A DNA stretch of 25,159 bases, from positions 1 through 25,159 of IMG/VR virus record IMGVR_UViG_3300042691_024302; one strand, 5' to 3'. The position numbers were made by a program, and so were the translations under genes. Under the pieces are notes generated by a model. That model worked only from the letters and a program-made list of their open reading frames with translations, made no database searches and had not been told where the DNA came from. This document shows, piece by piece, positions 1 to 6,769 of the stretch (position 1 is its first letter; the number at the start of each line of letters is the position of its first letter). The stretch is from a virus.

Positions 1-2
1 CA

Positions 3-92
3 GGTACCGCCCAGCAGGTCGTGGGGGTAGCCACATTAATATCAATAGCCCTATGGCTTATCACCATCCCACTTCGTGAAGAAAAAGAATAA
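3..92 (+). CDS. C-terminal end of a small membrane protein (truncated by window edge)
   Basis: An open frame enters from the left edge and ends at TAA 90-92. The 29 visible residues contain a hydrophobic stretch (VVGVATLISIALWLITIPL) followed by a charged tail (REEKE). This is the usual end of a small membrane protein with its last helix near the C-terminus. It lies directly upstream of the lipoprotein and lysis-like genes, so a role in lysis or the envelope is possible, but nothing visible identifies the family. The 5' part is outside the window. Confidence 0.5.
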   Translation, partial: GTAQQVVGVATLISIALWLITIPLREEKE

Positions 93-97
93 TAAAT

Positions 98-106
98 TGG
101 TATAAT
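98..106 (+). promoter_or_regulatory. Extended -10 promoter (TGG-TATAAT) for the lipoprotein gene
   Basis: TGG (98-100) directly precedes a perfect TATAAT (101-106). The following ATG (113) begins exactly 6 nt after the hexamer, where transcription would be expected to start, so the mRNA may be leaderless. No good -35 box is seen 17 nt upstream, which fits an extended -10 promoter. No Shine-Dalgarno sequence lies in the 6-nt gap. Confidence 0.55.
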
Positions 107-112
107 GTTGGT

Positions 113-298
113 ATGAGAATTCGTCATATTTTACTATCATGTATACTTGTATTAGGCCTTAGTGGCTGTGGGTATGACGGTCACTATCGCTATCCTTGCC
201 AGGATCCAGCCAACTGGGAAAAGGCAGAATGTAATCCACCATTGTGTGAGGCTACAGGAACTTGTACAAAAGACTTGATAGGAAAACAGGATGAGTAA
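113..298 (+). CDS. Small secreted lipoprotein
   Basis: A 61-residue protein with a classic lipoprotein signal: basic MRIRH, a hydrophobic core (ILLSCILVLGL) and the lipobox LSGC with the modifiable cysteine at residue 19. The mature part is short, hydrophilic and cysteine-rich (residues 29, 40, 45 and 51), so it may be disulphide-stabilised outside the cell. It overlaps the next gene by 8 nt and opens a unit that continues into a two-helix membrane protein and a CHAP endolysin. Its position suggests an envelope or lysis role, but a diderm Rz1-type spanin is unlikely if the host is an actinobacterium. It could equally be an exclusion or surface lipoprotein. The start is supported by a -10 box exactly 6 nt upstream. 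Confidence 0.75.
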   Translation: MRIRHILLSCILVLGLSGCGYDGHYRYPCQDPANWEKAECNPPLCEATGTCTKDLIGKQDE

Positions 299-701
299 GC
301 AAAGATTAACACCGCAGGATCTTGATGCACGACTAAAGTTTATTCTTGGTTGTACACTTGGAGCAATTTTATTATTTACAGCATTAGGAATCTTATATGC
401 TCTTATATTTGTAACACAACCAATTGGAGCACAGTCAGAAAATGATAAGATGTTCTTTAATGTGCTTGGATCAGTTGCTACATTTATTACAGGAACACTC
501 GCAGGTTTGCTAATTGGACAGAGTGGTGCTAAAGATATTATGCAGGCACAGATGGATAATAAAAAAGTAGATTCAGAAATTAGAATGGCAGAAGATAAAC
601 TTGATGCAGAGTTAGATGAAGTAAGAGCAAGACTCGCTGCTAAACCAGACGGTGCAATGCCAGCAGAGCAACCAGTAGACACTAATTGGGATAAGGAGTA
701 A
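291..701 (+). CDS. Two-helix membrane protein with C-terminal coiled coil; holin candidate
   Basis: A 136-residue protein with two hydrophobic segments, about residues 18-41 (FILGCTLGAILLFTALGILY region) and 57-77 (VLGSVATFITGTLAGLLIG region). A charged helical segment at about 80-118, rich in Glu, Lys and Arg, is likely a coiled coil, and the tail is Pro-rich. Two helices, small size and a place immediately upstream of the endolysin fit a holin or holin partner that releases the endolysin. This is inferred from context, because holins share little sequence. The gene overlaps the lipoprotein by 8 nt and sits 3 nt before the endolysin, so the three are very likely one transcript. Confidence 0.6.
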   Translation: MSKQRLTPQDLDARLKFILGCTLGAILLFTALGILYALIFVTQPIGAQSENDKMFFNVLGSVATFITGTLAGLLIGQSGAKDIMQAQMDNKKVDSEIRMAEDKLDAELDEVRARLAAKPDGAMPAEQPVDTNWDKE

Positions 702-704
702 GCG

Positions 705-1340
705 ATGGCACAAGATGACTTTCCAGTACCAGCAGCAACAGAAAAGGCTCCACAAGGAACTGCTGCTCGTCTTATTCAAGTTGCTAAGTCTCAAGTAGGA
801 TATATTGAAGGCCCCAAAGACAATGAAACAAAATACGGTGCTTACACAAAGGCTAACTTTCAACCATGGTGTGGATCATTTGTTAACTGGTGCGCTAACG
901 AGGCTGGAGTAAAGGTTCCTAATACCGTTTATACCCCAGGTGGTGCACAGGCATTTAAAAAGGCTGGTTCATGGATTGATGGAGATGTTGCAGATCCAGA
1001 ACCAGGAGATATAGCCTATTTTGATTTTCCATCAGATGGCGTTGATAGAATCTCACATGTTGGAATTGTTATTGAAGATAATGAAGACGGAACTGTTTGG
1101 TGCATTGAAGGAAATACTTCTTCAAACAAGAAGGGCAGCCAAAGAAATGGTGGAGAATGCTGTAAACAACTTCGTGCCTATAAGAAAAATAAAGCAGGAG
1201 TAATGGTTTCAATAGTTGGATTTGGTCGTCCTAAATTCAAGGGTGCAGGAAAAACATCAGAAATAACTACTAATAAGACTGAGAAGCCTAAATCAACTAA
1301 AATAAAAACTTGTCCAACATGTGGACAAGAAGTAAAGTAA
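705..1340 (+). CDS. CHAP-domain endolysin (peptidoglycan amidase/endopeptidase) with C-terminal zinc-ribbon-like tail
   Basis: A 211-residue protein with a CHAP domain at about 20-155. The catalytic Cys56 lies in PWCGSFVNW, the His118 in SHVGIVIE, and a polar EGNT segment at 135-138 fits the third active-site position. CHAP enzymes cut peptide bonds of peptidoglycan and commonly serve as endolysins in phages of Gram-positive hosts. After a Lys/Thr-rich linker the protein ends in CPTCGQEVK, a single CxxC knuckle that might bind metal or help wall targeting. No signal peptide is seen, so a holin would be needed, and the membrane protein just upstream is the obvious candidate. AAGGAG upstream supports the ATG. 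Confidence 0.85.
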   Translation: MAQDDFPVPAATEKAPQGTAARLIQVAKSQVGYIEGPKDNETKYGAYTKANFQPWCGSFVNWCANEAGVKVPNTVYTPGGAQAFKKAGSWIDGDVADPEPGDIAYFDFPSDGVDRISHVGIVIEDNEDGTVWCIEGNTSSNKKGSQRNGGECCKQLRAYKKNKAGVMVSIVGFGRPKFKGAGKTSEITTNKTEKPKSTKIKTCPTCGQEVK

Positions 1341-1343
1341 TAG

Positions 1344-1372
1344 TTGACAAAATATTTTTAATTTGATATACT
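1344..1372 (+). promoter_or_regulatory. Consensus promoter TTGACA-17-TATACT (with TGn extension)
   Basis: TTGACA (1344-1349), a 17-nt spacer and TATACT (1367-1372), with TGA just before the -10. It lies in the gap after the endolysin stop and 26 nt upstream of the HslV-like gene, whose AGAAAGG Shine-Dalgarno is at about 1386-1392. This makes the HslV-like gene the start of a new transcript. Confidence 0.8.
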
Positions 1373-1397
1373 GATATAAACTATCAGAAAGGCTACC

Positions 1398-1931
1398 ATG
1401 ACTTGTATAGCAGTTGTACGTGATAAAATAAATAATAAAATATGGATGGCTGGAGATCGTGGTGTCTCTGATGACAATGTCATTAATGTTTGCTCAAGTC
1501 CTAAAATTTGGAAAAAAGAAGGATATCTATTTGGATATGCTGGATCTATGGATGGAGATAGAATAAAACATTTATTTGTGCCACCAATTTTTGAAGGTCG
1601 TGGCAGTATTGATAAATTTATGTATAGTAAATTTTTAAAGGCACTGAGAACATTTTATGAAAATTGGTGGGTAGATACTTCAACATCATCAGACTTTGGA
1701 ATGATTATCTGTGTTCGTGGAAAAATATACGAACATAATGCTGGAGATATGTCTCTAACACAATATGAACAAGATTATCTTGCAATGGGATCTGGCGGAG
1801 ACTTAGCCCTTGGGTCATTGTATTCAACACAAAAACAAAAAGACGCAAGGAAAAGAGCGGTACTTGCAGTAAATGCTGCGATTAATCACTCTATGTCTTG
1901 TAAAGGTCCTATTGACATCTTAAGTATTTAG
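1398..1931 (+). CDS. HslV/proteasome beta-like Ntn-hydrolase (threonine protease)
   Basis: A 177-residue protein whose whole length lines up with HslV-type subunits. Thr2 follows the initiator Met (MTCIAVVRD) and would become the N-terminal nucleophile after Met removal. AGDRGVS (18-24) supplies the Asp equivalent to HslV Asp17. Lys36 in SSPKIWK matches HslV Lys33. YLFGYAGS matches HslV GFAGG, and AMGSGGDLALGS matches AIGSGGPYAQAA. All expected catalytic positions are present, so activity is plausible. HslV normally forms a hexameric ring fed by HslU; no unfoldase is in the window, so it may use a host ATPase or act alone. It has its own strong promoter. Possible roles are turnover of host or phage proteins or prohead processing; none can be shown here. 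Confidence 0.75.
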   Translation: MTCIAVVRDKINNKIWMAGDRGVSDDNVINVCSSPKIWKKEGYLFGYAGSMDGDRIKHLFVPPIFEGRGSIDKFMYSKFLKALRTFYENWWVDTSTSSDFGMIICVRGKIYEHNAGDMSLTQYEQDYLAMGSGGDLALGSLYSTQKQKDARKRAVLAVNAAINHSMSCKGPIDILSI

Positions 1932-1940
1932 CGCTATACT
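1912..1940 (+). promoter_or_regulatory. Consensus promoter TTGACA-17-TATACT giving a leaderless mRNA
   Basis: TTGACA (1912-1917), a 17-nt spacer and TATACT (1935-1940), placed inside the end of the HslV-like gene. The next ATG (1947) lies exactly 6 nt beyond the -10, with no Shine-Dalgarno, so the predicted start of transcription coincides with the start codon. Confidence 0.75.
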
Positions 1941-1946
1941 AAATAT

Positions 1947-2150
1947 ATGAATCATATGGGTATGGAAGATCTGTCTCCAGAAGAGCAGGAATTTGGTATT
2001 TGGCTACAAAGTGGTATAGATAGAGGTTGGATTAGTGACCCATTCTGTCACACACATGATGGTGGATATTCATACATGAGTGAAGAAGAACTACAAGAGT
2101 GGGAAGATGGCGGAGATCCTTGTGAAACTGTAGTTAGGATATTTATTTAA
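1947..2150 (+). CDS. Small acidic protein of unknown function, probably translated from a leaderless mRNA
   Basis: A 67-residue, strongly acidic protein with many Glu and Asp, two tryptophan-containing acidic segments (EFGIWLQSG and LQEWEDGG) and a CHTHDGG stretch. I do not recognise a family. It is soluble, with no signal peptide or membrane segment. The start is chosen because a consensus promoter places transcription initiation at this ATG. It is followed 1 nt later by the secreted peptidase gene. Its size and charge would suit a regulatory or mimic protein, but that is only a guess. Confidence 0.6.
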   Translation: MNHMGMEDLSPEEQEFGIWLQSGIDRGWISDPFCHTHDGGYSYMSEEELQEWEDGGDPCETVVRIFI

Positions 2151-2151
2151 A

Positions 2152-3729
2152 ATGTGTGTTGTATGTGTTTCTACAGTTGCTATAGTATCTTTGCTGTCTC
2201 CCAATACAACACCAGTTGTAAAAAATAATATAAATGATTATGTGATTACTAAAACTGCATGTCCAAAATCAAAAGTAAATAAAATTGAAAATAGTCGTAT
2301 TTGTTTAAAAAATGGTAAAGTTTATAGATGGGCAATTAAAAAACCTACTAAGACAACTCCAACACCTACTCCAACACCTACTCCAACTCCAACATCAAAC
2401 AATAATACAGTTTTAACTAAAAATGATGAGTTTAAAAATAATTTTAAATTTTTTGATTCTCTATGTGAAATTGATAATGATATAGATGAATCATTTTTAA
2501 AATATAAAAACAATGTAAAAAATAATGACTGTCACCCTCCGTATAAATTTGTTTCTCAATTTATTGAGTCACAGCCAACAACAATATTATCTAATGATAA
2601 TTTATTTTTACCCACATCATCATGTAATATTGATTCAGACAAGTGGACTACAAGAAAAAATAAATGGCATCCAAATTATACAATAAGAATGATTCCATAT
2701 CAAACTACAGATTTCCCAACATCATCTAATCCAAAAGCCGACTGGTCTTTTGAAATTAAATATCTTCTAGATACTTTTGATAATATTACAGATGTTCCAT
2801 CTAATTATAAGATATTAGTAGATGAAACTTATTATAAAGTTGATGTAAATTTAAAGGATTATGATCTGAGTGGTAAATATATGCATGGAGATCGTGGTGC
2901 ACAGACTAGAGCAAAACAACTTGCTAATAAAATTATATCTATTGCTGATAGCAGCATTGATTTTGGTTCAGTTGATATGATTTATTTTTTACCTCCAAAA
3001 AATGTTCCTAATTCGGTTTTAGGAAATTTTATTTTACCTGGTTTAATTCAAACTCAAGAAAAAATATTTTATGATGGTATTTATATGGGTTCAAAATGGG
3101 ATGATTTTTCTTCAGAGTATTGGAATTCAAGAAATCCGTTTGGATTAATACATGAAATTATTACGCATGTATCAAATACACTAAGTGATTATACTGGAGA
3201 TCAGTTTCATGATAATAAATTAGGGCACTACGGTGTAGGTAACTGGGGAAATAATGCTGGCGGAATTATGGATTTTTTAGGTTTTGATAAATGGCAAGCA
3301 AAATTAATCGCTGACTCACAAGTTTATTGTATTAATTCAAATAAAGAAAATATTATTTGGTTAAGACCACTAACACACAATACTTTTGATAAAAAGTTAG
3401 CAATTATAAAGTTATCAGAAACAAATGCAATAACTATTCAGTCCATGAGATCAAGTGGGTATAACTATAAATTACCAAAAAAGTCAAATGGTGTTTTGGT
3501 TTCAACTGTTGATACAGATGCAGCATATGATAATTCTGTACATGACGACGGACAAGTTGTTTTATGCCCAAAACGCAATAACAGTTATAATATTCATGGC
3601 GGATGTAAGGAAAAAAATCTTTTTGACGCAACATTACAAGTAAATGAAAGTATTATTTATCAAGGATATGAAATTATTGTTCTTGAATCTGGTGAATTTG
3701 GAGATGTTGTTAAAATTAAAAAAATTTGA
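2152..3729 (+). CDS. Secreted M6-like (immune-inhibitor-A-type) metallopeptidase-like protein with Pro-Thr linker
   Basis: A 525-residue protein. Residues 2-16 are hydrophobic (a short signal peptide or anchor). Residues 35-62 (ACPKS...CLKNGKVYRW) resemble a short Cys/Trp segment common in secreted proteins of aquatic Actinobacteria. A Thr-Pro linker (68-81) follows, then a large domain. Around residue 334 is HEIITH, then SDYTGD, then GIMDFLGFDKWQAKL. The order (zinc-site helix, Asp-rich loop, MG-like turn, W/K helix) and a later SNGVLVSTVDTD stretch match the M6 layout. M6 enzymes normally have HExxH, while this has HExxxH, so activity is uncertain. It could digest host surface proteins, act as an adhesin or be a virion-associated peptidase. 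AGGAT at 2136-2140 is the ribosome site. The coding region is much more AT-rich than the lysis genes. Confidence 0.6.
   Translation: MCVVCVSTVAIVSLLSPNTTPVVKNNINDYVITKTACPKSKVNKIENSRICLKNGKVYRWAIKKPTKTTPTPTPTPTPTPTSNNNTVLTKNDEFKNNFKFFDSLCEIDNDIDESFLKYKNNVKNNDCHPPYKFVSQFIESQPTTILSNDNLFLPTSSCNIDSDKWTTRKNKWHPNYTIRMIPYQTTDFPTSSNPKADWSFEIKYLLDTFDNITDVPSNYKILVDETYYKVDVNLKDYDLSGKYMHGDRGAQTRAKQLANKIISIADSSIDFGSVDMIYFLPPKNVPNSVLGNFILPGLIQTQEKIFYDGIYMGSKWDDFSSEYWNSRNPFGLIHEIITHVSNTLSDYTGDQFHDNKLGHYGVGNWGNNAGGIMDFLGFDKWQAKLIADSQVYCINSNKENIIWLRPLTHNTFDKKLAIIKLSETNAITIQSMRSSGYNYKLPKKSNGVLVSTVDTDAAYDNSVHDDGQVVLCPKRNNSYNIHGGCKEKNLFDATLQVNESIIYQGYEIIVLESGEFGDVVKIKKI
2353..2394 (+). repeat. Thr-Pro dipeptide repeat (linker) in the M6-like protein
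   Basis: Alternating ACA/ACT and CCA/CCT codons encode a (Thr-Pro)n run at residues 68-81. Such runs form stiff, often glycosylated linkers between an anchor and an extracellular domain. The 12-nt unit CCAACACCTACT recurs imperfectly, so slipped-strand length change is possible. Confidence 0.8.
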
Positions 3730-3754
3730 CAATTGCTTTGATGTAATTTATAAT
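3726..3754 (+). promoter_or_regulatory. Perfect consensus promoter TTGACA-17-TATAAT for the first tRNA pair
   Basis: TTGACA (3726-3731), exactly 17 nt, then TATAAT (3749-3754). It overlaps the stop codon of the M6-like gene and lies 14 nt upstream of the Met tRNA. It matches the bacterial housekeeping consensus at 12 of 12 positions and should be strongly read by the host polymerase. Confidence 0.85.
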
Positions 3755-3768
3755 TAACTAAATAATAT

Positions 3769-3842
3769 GGAGCAGTAGCCAAGTTGGTTAAGGCCCCGAA
3801 CTCATAATTCGGCTATCGTAGGTTCGAGTCCTACCTGCTCTA
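3769..3842 (+). tRNA. tRNA with anticodon CAT (elongator Met, or Ile2)
   Basis: A full cloverleaf: acceptor GGAGCAG with CTGCTCT (one G-U pair), D-arm GCC...GGC, anticodon stem CCGAA/TTCGG around loop CTCATAA, T-arm GTAGG-TTCGAGT-CCTAC, and discriminator A. The paired acceptor end and an anticodon stem without three G-C pairs argue against an initiator tRNA. CAT could be read as Met, or as Ile after lysidine modification of the wobble C; the sequence alone does not decide. No CCA is encoded. Confidence 0.9.
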
Positions 3843-3846
3843 CTTT

Positions 3847-3919
3847 GCCCTTGTAGCCCAGTGGTAGAGGCACACGACTTAAAATCGTGCAAGCGTTGGT
3901 TCGAATCCAACCAGGGGCA
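3847..3919 (+). tRNA. tRNA-Leu(TAA) with a short, class I variable loop
   Basis: Acceptor GCCCTTG/CAGGGGC, D-arm GCC...GGC, anticodon stem CACGA/TCGTG around CTTAAAA (anticodon TAA, reading the UUA codon), T-arm GTTGG-TTCGAAT-CCAAC, discriminator A. The variable region is only CAAGC (5 nt), whereas bacterial leucine tRNAs are class II with a long variable arm. The A73 discriminator expected of tRNA-Leu is kept. UUA is frequent in this AT-rich genome and rare in G+C-rich actinobacteria, so supplying this tRNA makes sense. No CCA is encoded. Confidence 0.85.
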
Positions 3920-3922
3920 CGA

Positions 3923-3931
3923 TGGTATACT
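3923..3931 (+). promoter_or_regulatory. Extended -10 promoter (TGG-TATACT)
   Basis: TGG (3923-3925) then TATACT (3926-3931), just after the Leu tRNA and 16 nt before the ATG of the kinase-nucleotidyltransferase gene. A strong Shine-Dalgarno (GGAGGAA, about 3938-3944) lies between, so this message would have a short leader. Confidence 0.6.
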
Positions 3932-3947
3932 TATTATGGAGGAATAA

Positions 3948-4706
3948 ATGATTATACAAATTATAGGATTACCTGGATCTGGTAAAACAGAATTAGCAAA
4001 GGCATTAAAGGAACGTATTAATGCAATTCATATTAATGCAGATGAAGTAAGATCTACGGTTAATTCAGATCTTTCCTTTACTCCCGAAGATAGAATCGAA
4101 CAGGCAAGACGTATGGGAGAAATGGCAAGACTAATTGCCAAACAAAATGTTGCTCCAGTAATTGTAGATTTTGTTTGTCCAACAGATGAAACAAGGAGTG
4201 CATTTGGTTTTGCTGATATTATTGTGTGGGTTGACAGAATAAAGGAAGGAAGGTTTGAGGATACTAACAAACTTTGGAAAGATCCTATAAACTTTCATAT
4301 AAGAATTCTTGAAGGATATACTGTAGAGCAAGAAGTAGACACAGTAATACAGGCTTGTGGTTTGTTTGATTGGTCTGCTCCTACTACTTTGCAACTTGGC
4401 AGATATCAGCCCTGGCATGAGGGTCATCAGACTCTTAAAAACGAGGCACACAAAAGAACTGACCAGGTATTAGTTGGTGTACGAAATACTTATAATACAT
4501 CAGCAAAGGATCCACTAATGTATAATGAAGTTTCGGGGTATATAAAGAAGGACAACCCATACAAAAATACACTAATTCTCAGATTACCAAACATTACTAA
4601 CATTGTTTATGGTCGTGATGTAGGATATAAGATTGAACAAGTAGATTTGGGGGCAGAGATTCATGCTATATCGGCTACACAAAAGCGTAAAGAAATGGGT
4701 TTGTAA
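3948..4706 (+). CDS. Fusion of APS-kinase-like P-loop kinase and HxGH nucleotidyltransferase
   Basis: A 252-residue protein with two domains. Residues 1-140 are a P-loop kinase of the adenylylsulfate-kinase type: Walker A GLPGSGKT (7-14), then an INADEVR segment like the APS-kinase LDGDxxR region. Residues 145-252 are a cytidylyltransferase-fold nucleotidyltransferase: LGRYQPWHEGH (HxGH at 157-160) and a C-terminal ISATQKRKEM corresponding to the ISxTxxR motif. Both active sites look complete. Likely substrates are a small phosphate acceptor for the kinase and transfer of a nucleotidyl group for the second domain, but the real substrate cannot be read. A decayed paralog lies at 15334-16002. 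The gene sits between tRNA groups and has its own promoter. Confidence 0.75.
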   Translation: MIIQIIGLPGSGKTELAKALKERINAIHINADEVRSTVNSDLSFTPEDRIEQARRMGEMARLIAKQNVAPVIVDFVCPTDETRSAFGFADIIVWVDRIKEGRFEDTNKLWKDPINFHIRILEGYTVEQEVDTVIQACGLFDWSAPTTLQLGRYQPWHEGHQTLKNEAHKRTDQVLVGVRNTYNTSAKDPLMYNEVSGYIKKDNPYKNTLILRLPNITNIVYGRDVGYKIEQVDLGAEIHAISATQKRKEMGL

Positions 4707-4739
4707 AATTTTAGATAAAATAGGTAATGATAAAATAGA

Positions 4740-4952
4740 ATGGCCATCATGAACGCAACAAAATCTAGATCTGCAATAAAAGCAATTACATGGAGAATGG
4801 TTGGAACGACAGATACATTTGTTATATCTTGGTTTATTACTAAAAAGCCAGTAGTTGCTGCAAGTATAGCAAGTTTAGAGGTTATTACTAAAACAATTCT
4901 TTATTATTTTCATGAGCGTGGATGGAATAAAATACAATGGGGTAGAAAATAA
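4740..4952 (+). CDS. DUF2061 small membrane protein (copy 1)
   Basis: A 70-residue protein with the DUF2061 pattern: a basic start, KAITWRMVGTTDTFVISWFIT (helix 1), then ASIASLEVITKTILYYFHERGW (helix 2 ending in FHERxW). The family consists of small two-helix membrane proteins of unknown function. A second, diverged copy lies at 14556-14774, also near a kinase-nucleotidyltransferase gene. An alternative ATG nine bases downstream (4749) would remove MAI; neither start has a clear Shine-Dalgarno. The gene is followed 3 nt later by the Arg tRNA. Confidence 0.75.
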   Translation: MAIMNATKSRSAIKAITWRMVGTTDTFVISWFITKKPVVAASIASLEVITKTILYYFHERGWNKIQWGRK

Positions 4953-4955
4953 TAT

Positions 4956-5028
4956 ACCTCTGTAACTCAGTGGATAGAGTAGCGGACTTCTAATCCGTTT
5001 GTCGTTGGTTCAAATCCAATCAGAGGTG
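4956..5028 (+). tRNA. tRNA-Arg(TCT)
   Basis: Acceptor ACCTCTG/CAGAGGT, D-arm with loop AGTGGATAGA, anticodon stem GCGGA/TCCGT around CTTCTAA (anticodon TCT, reading AGA/AGG), T-arm GTTGG-TTCAAAT-CCAAT, discriminator G. AGA is the dominant Arg codon of the AT-rich genes here and rare in G+C-rich actinobacteria. No CCA is encoded. Confidence 0.9.
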
Positions 5029-5042
5029 CTACAATTAAATAT

Positions 5043-5115
5043 TGGTCTGTAGTTCAGTTGGTAGAACACTCGACTGTTAATCGAGATGTCGCAGGATCGA
5101 GACCTGCCAGACCAG
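5043..5115 (+). tRNA. tRNA-Asn(GTT)
   Basis: Acceptor TGGTCTG/CAGACCA, anticodon stem CTCGA/TCGAG around CTGTTAA (anticodon GTT), T-arm GCAGG-ATCGAGA-CCTGC (an A replaces the usual first T of the TTC motif), discriminator G. Asn codons are very frequent in the following island. No CCA is encoded. Confidence 0.9.
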
Positions 5116-5118
5116 CGA

Positions 5119-5127
5119 TGATACAAT
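5119..5127 (+). promoter_or_regulatory. Extended -10 promoter (TGA-TACAAT) for the halogenase
   Basis: TGA (5119-5121) and TACAAT (5122-5127) lie 4 nt after the Asn tRNA and 16 nt before the halogenase start. A clear AAGGAGA Shine-Dalgarno follows at 5134-5140. The halogenase could thus be transcribed on its own as well as by read-through from the tRNA genes. Confidence 0.5.
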
Positions 5128-5143
5128 GATATAAAGGAGAAAA

Positions 5144-6748
5144 GTGTCAGTAGATAAAATAGTAGTTGTAGGTGGAGGATCTGCTGGATGGATGACAGCA
5201 TCTACATTGATAAAAGCCTTTCCTAATAAAAAGATATATGTAATAGAATCTAAAAATGTACCTTTAGTTGGTGTTGGAGAATCAACTTTAGGAGAAATAA
5301 GAAGATGGACAAGGTTTATTGGCTTAAATGAAAAGGATTTTTTTAAACAAACGGACGCATCATATAAATTAAGTATTAAGTTTACTGATTTTTATAAAAA
5401 AGATTCTGGTAGTTTTCATTATCCTTTTGGACAACCAGCAGTAGATAAAAACAGAAATCCATTTCATGATTGGCATATTAAAAAATATATATACCCAGAT
5501 ACTCCAGTTACAGATTTTGTTGAATGTTTATTTCCAGCATCTGCTTTATTTACTCAAAATAAATATTCTCCTAATATTTTAAATAATTTTGATAATTTTG
5601 ATCATACTAATGATGTAGCATATCATTTTGATGCAGTTAAATTTGGAAAATGGTTAAAAGATTTTGTATGTCTTCCTAATGGGGTAAAACATATAGAGTC
5701 AACTGTAATAGATATTCATATCGAAGAGGATTTGGGTATTAAATTTCTTAAATTAGAAAACGGAGAAACTATTACTGCTGATTTATTTATCGATTGCACT
5801 GGCTTTAAAAGTCTTTTACTAGGACAAACTTTAAAAGAACCATTTACTTCATTTGAAAATTTACTTCCAAACAACGGTGCCTGGGCAACAAGAATACCAT
5901 ACAAAAATAAAGAAAAAGAATTAGAGGGATATACAAACTGTACAGCAATAGGAAATGGTTGGTGCTGGAATATACCATTATATTCAAGAATAGGTGCTGG
6001 GTATGTTCATTCAACAAAGTATATTACTAAAGAACAGGCACTTGATGAGTTTAAAGAATATTTAATGTCTAATAAAATGGTTGTTCCTAGAACCAAAGAT
6101 GAGGTTGAAAGTTTGGAATATAGATATATAGATATGCGTGTTGGACTTCACGAAAGAACTTTTGTAAAAAATGTAGTAGCAATAGGACTATCTGCAGGAT
6201 TTATAGAGCCTTTAGAATCTAATGGATTATTTACGGTTCATAAATTTTTATTTAAACTTATAGATATTTTACAAAGAAATGACATAAGCCAATTTGATCG
6301 TGACATGTATAACTCTTCAGCAAAGACTTTATTTGAATCTTTTACTAAATTTGTATCTCTACATTATCTTTTATCTCATAGGGATGATACAGAATACTGG
6401 AAAAATATAAAAAATGGAAATCAAATTAATATTCAAGATGAAGTGTATGATAGATATTATTATAAGTCTGGAGCATTTTATGATTTAGTTCAAAGATATA
6501 TGGATCATGGCAAACATCCATTAGACAGGGCTGGAATAACATACATAGCAACTGGAATGAATTTAAATATGATGAACAACTCAAGGGCAGAAAATGAATA
6601 TTTTACAACAAAAATACCATTAAAACAAATAGCAGATTTCTGTAATGCTGATTGGGAATTAAAAAAACAAAAATGGAAAAATAATGCACAAAATGCTCCA
6701 TCTCTTTATGAATATTTAAAAAATACTTATTTTGACGGACAAGAATAA
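5144..6748 (+). CDS. Flavin-dependent (tryptophan-type) halogenase
   Basis: A 534-residue protein, typical for the family. It has the FAD-binding GGGSAGW (10-16) near the N-terminus, GVGEST (43-48), the catalytic-lysine region DASYKLSIKF (Lys75, equivalent to PrnA Lys79), the signature GWCWNIP (272-278; family GWxWxIP), and EPLESNG (Glu358, equivalent to PrnA Glu346). These enzymes use FADH2, O2 and halide to chlorinate, brominate or iodinate electron-rich substrates; free Trp is only one possibility. Homologs in phages are known (VirX1 of a cyanophage). No flavin reductase is in the window, so reduced flavin would come from the host. A GTG start is chosen because AAGGAGA lies 3 nt before it. 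It sits between two tRNA groups, upstream of the DUF6065-like and oxygenase genes. Confidence 0.9.
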   Translation: MSVDKIVVVGGGSAGWMTASTLIKAFPNKKIYVIESKNVPLVGVGESTLGEIRRWTRFIGLNEKDFFKQTDASYKLSIKFTDFYKKDSGSFHYPFGQPAVDKNRNPFHDWHIKKYIYPDTPVTDFVECLFPASALFTQNKYSPNILNNFDNFDHTNDVAYHFDAVKFGKWLKDFVCLPNGVKHIESTVIDIHIEEDLGIKFLKLENGETITADLFIDCTGFKSLLLGQTLKEPFTSFENLLPNNGAWATRIPYKNKEKELEGYTNCTAIGNGWCWNIPLYSRIGAGYVHSTKYITKEQALDEFKEYLMSNKMVVPRTKDEVESLEYRYIDMRVGLHERTFVKNVVAIGLSAGFIEPLESNGLFTVHKFLFKLIDILQRNDISQFDRDMYNSSAKTLFESFTKFVSLHYLLSHRDDTEYWKNIKNGNQINIQDEVYDRYYYKSGAFYDLVQRYMDHGKHPLDRAGITYIATGMNLNMMNNSRAENEYFTTKIPLKQIADFCNADWELKKQKWKNNAQNAPSLYEYLKNTYFDGQE

Positions 6749-6769
6749 TTGTGATACTATTATAAAAAT

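Noticed and set aside
152-682. A 176-residue - strand frame opposite the holin-candidate gene
   Set aside because: Low-complexity Ser/Leu/Ile translation, no start signal, and it overlaps two well supported + strand genes.
2322-2513. A - strand frame with a Gly-Val repeat opposite the M6-like gene
   Set aside because: It is the mirror of the Thr-Pro codon repeat on the + strand, with no ribosome site or promoter.
3769-3842. CAT tRNA as an initiator tRNA
   Set aside because: The acceptor end is paired and the anticodon stem lacks three consecutive G-C pairs, so an elongator Met or Ile2 tRNA fits better.
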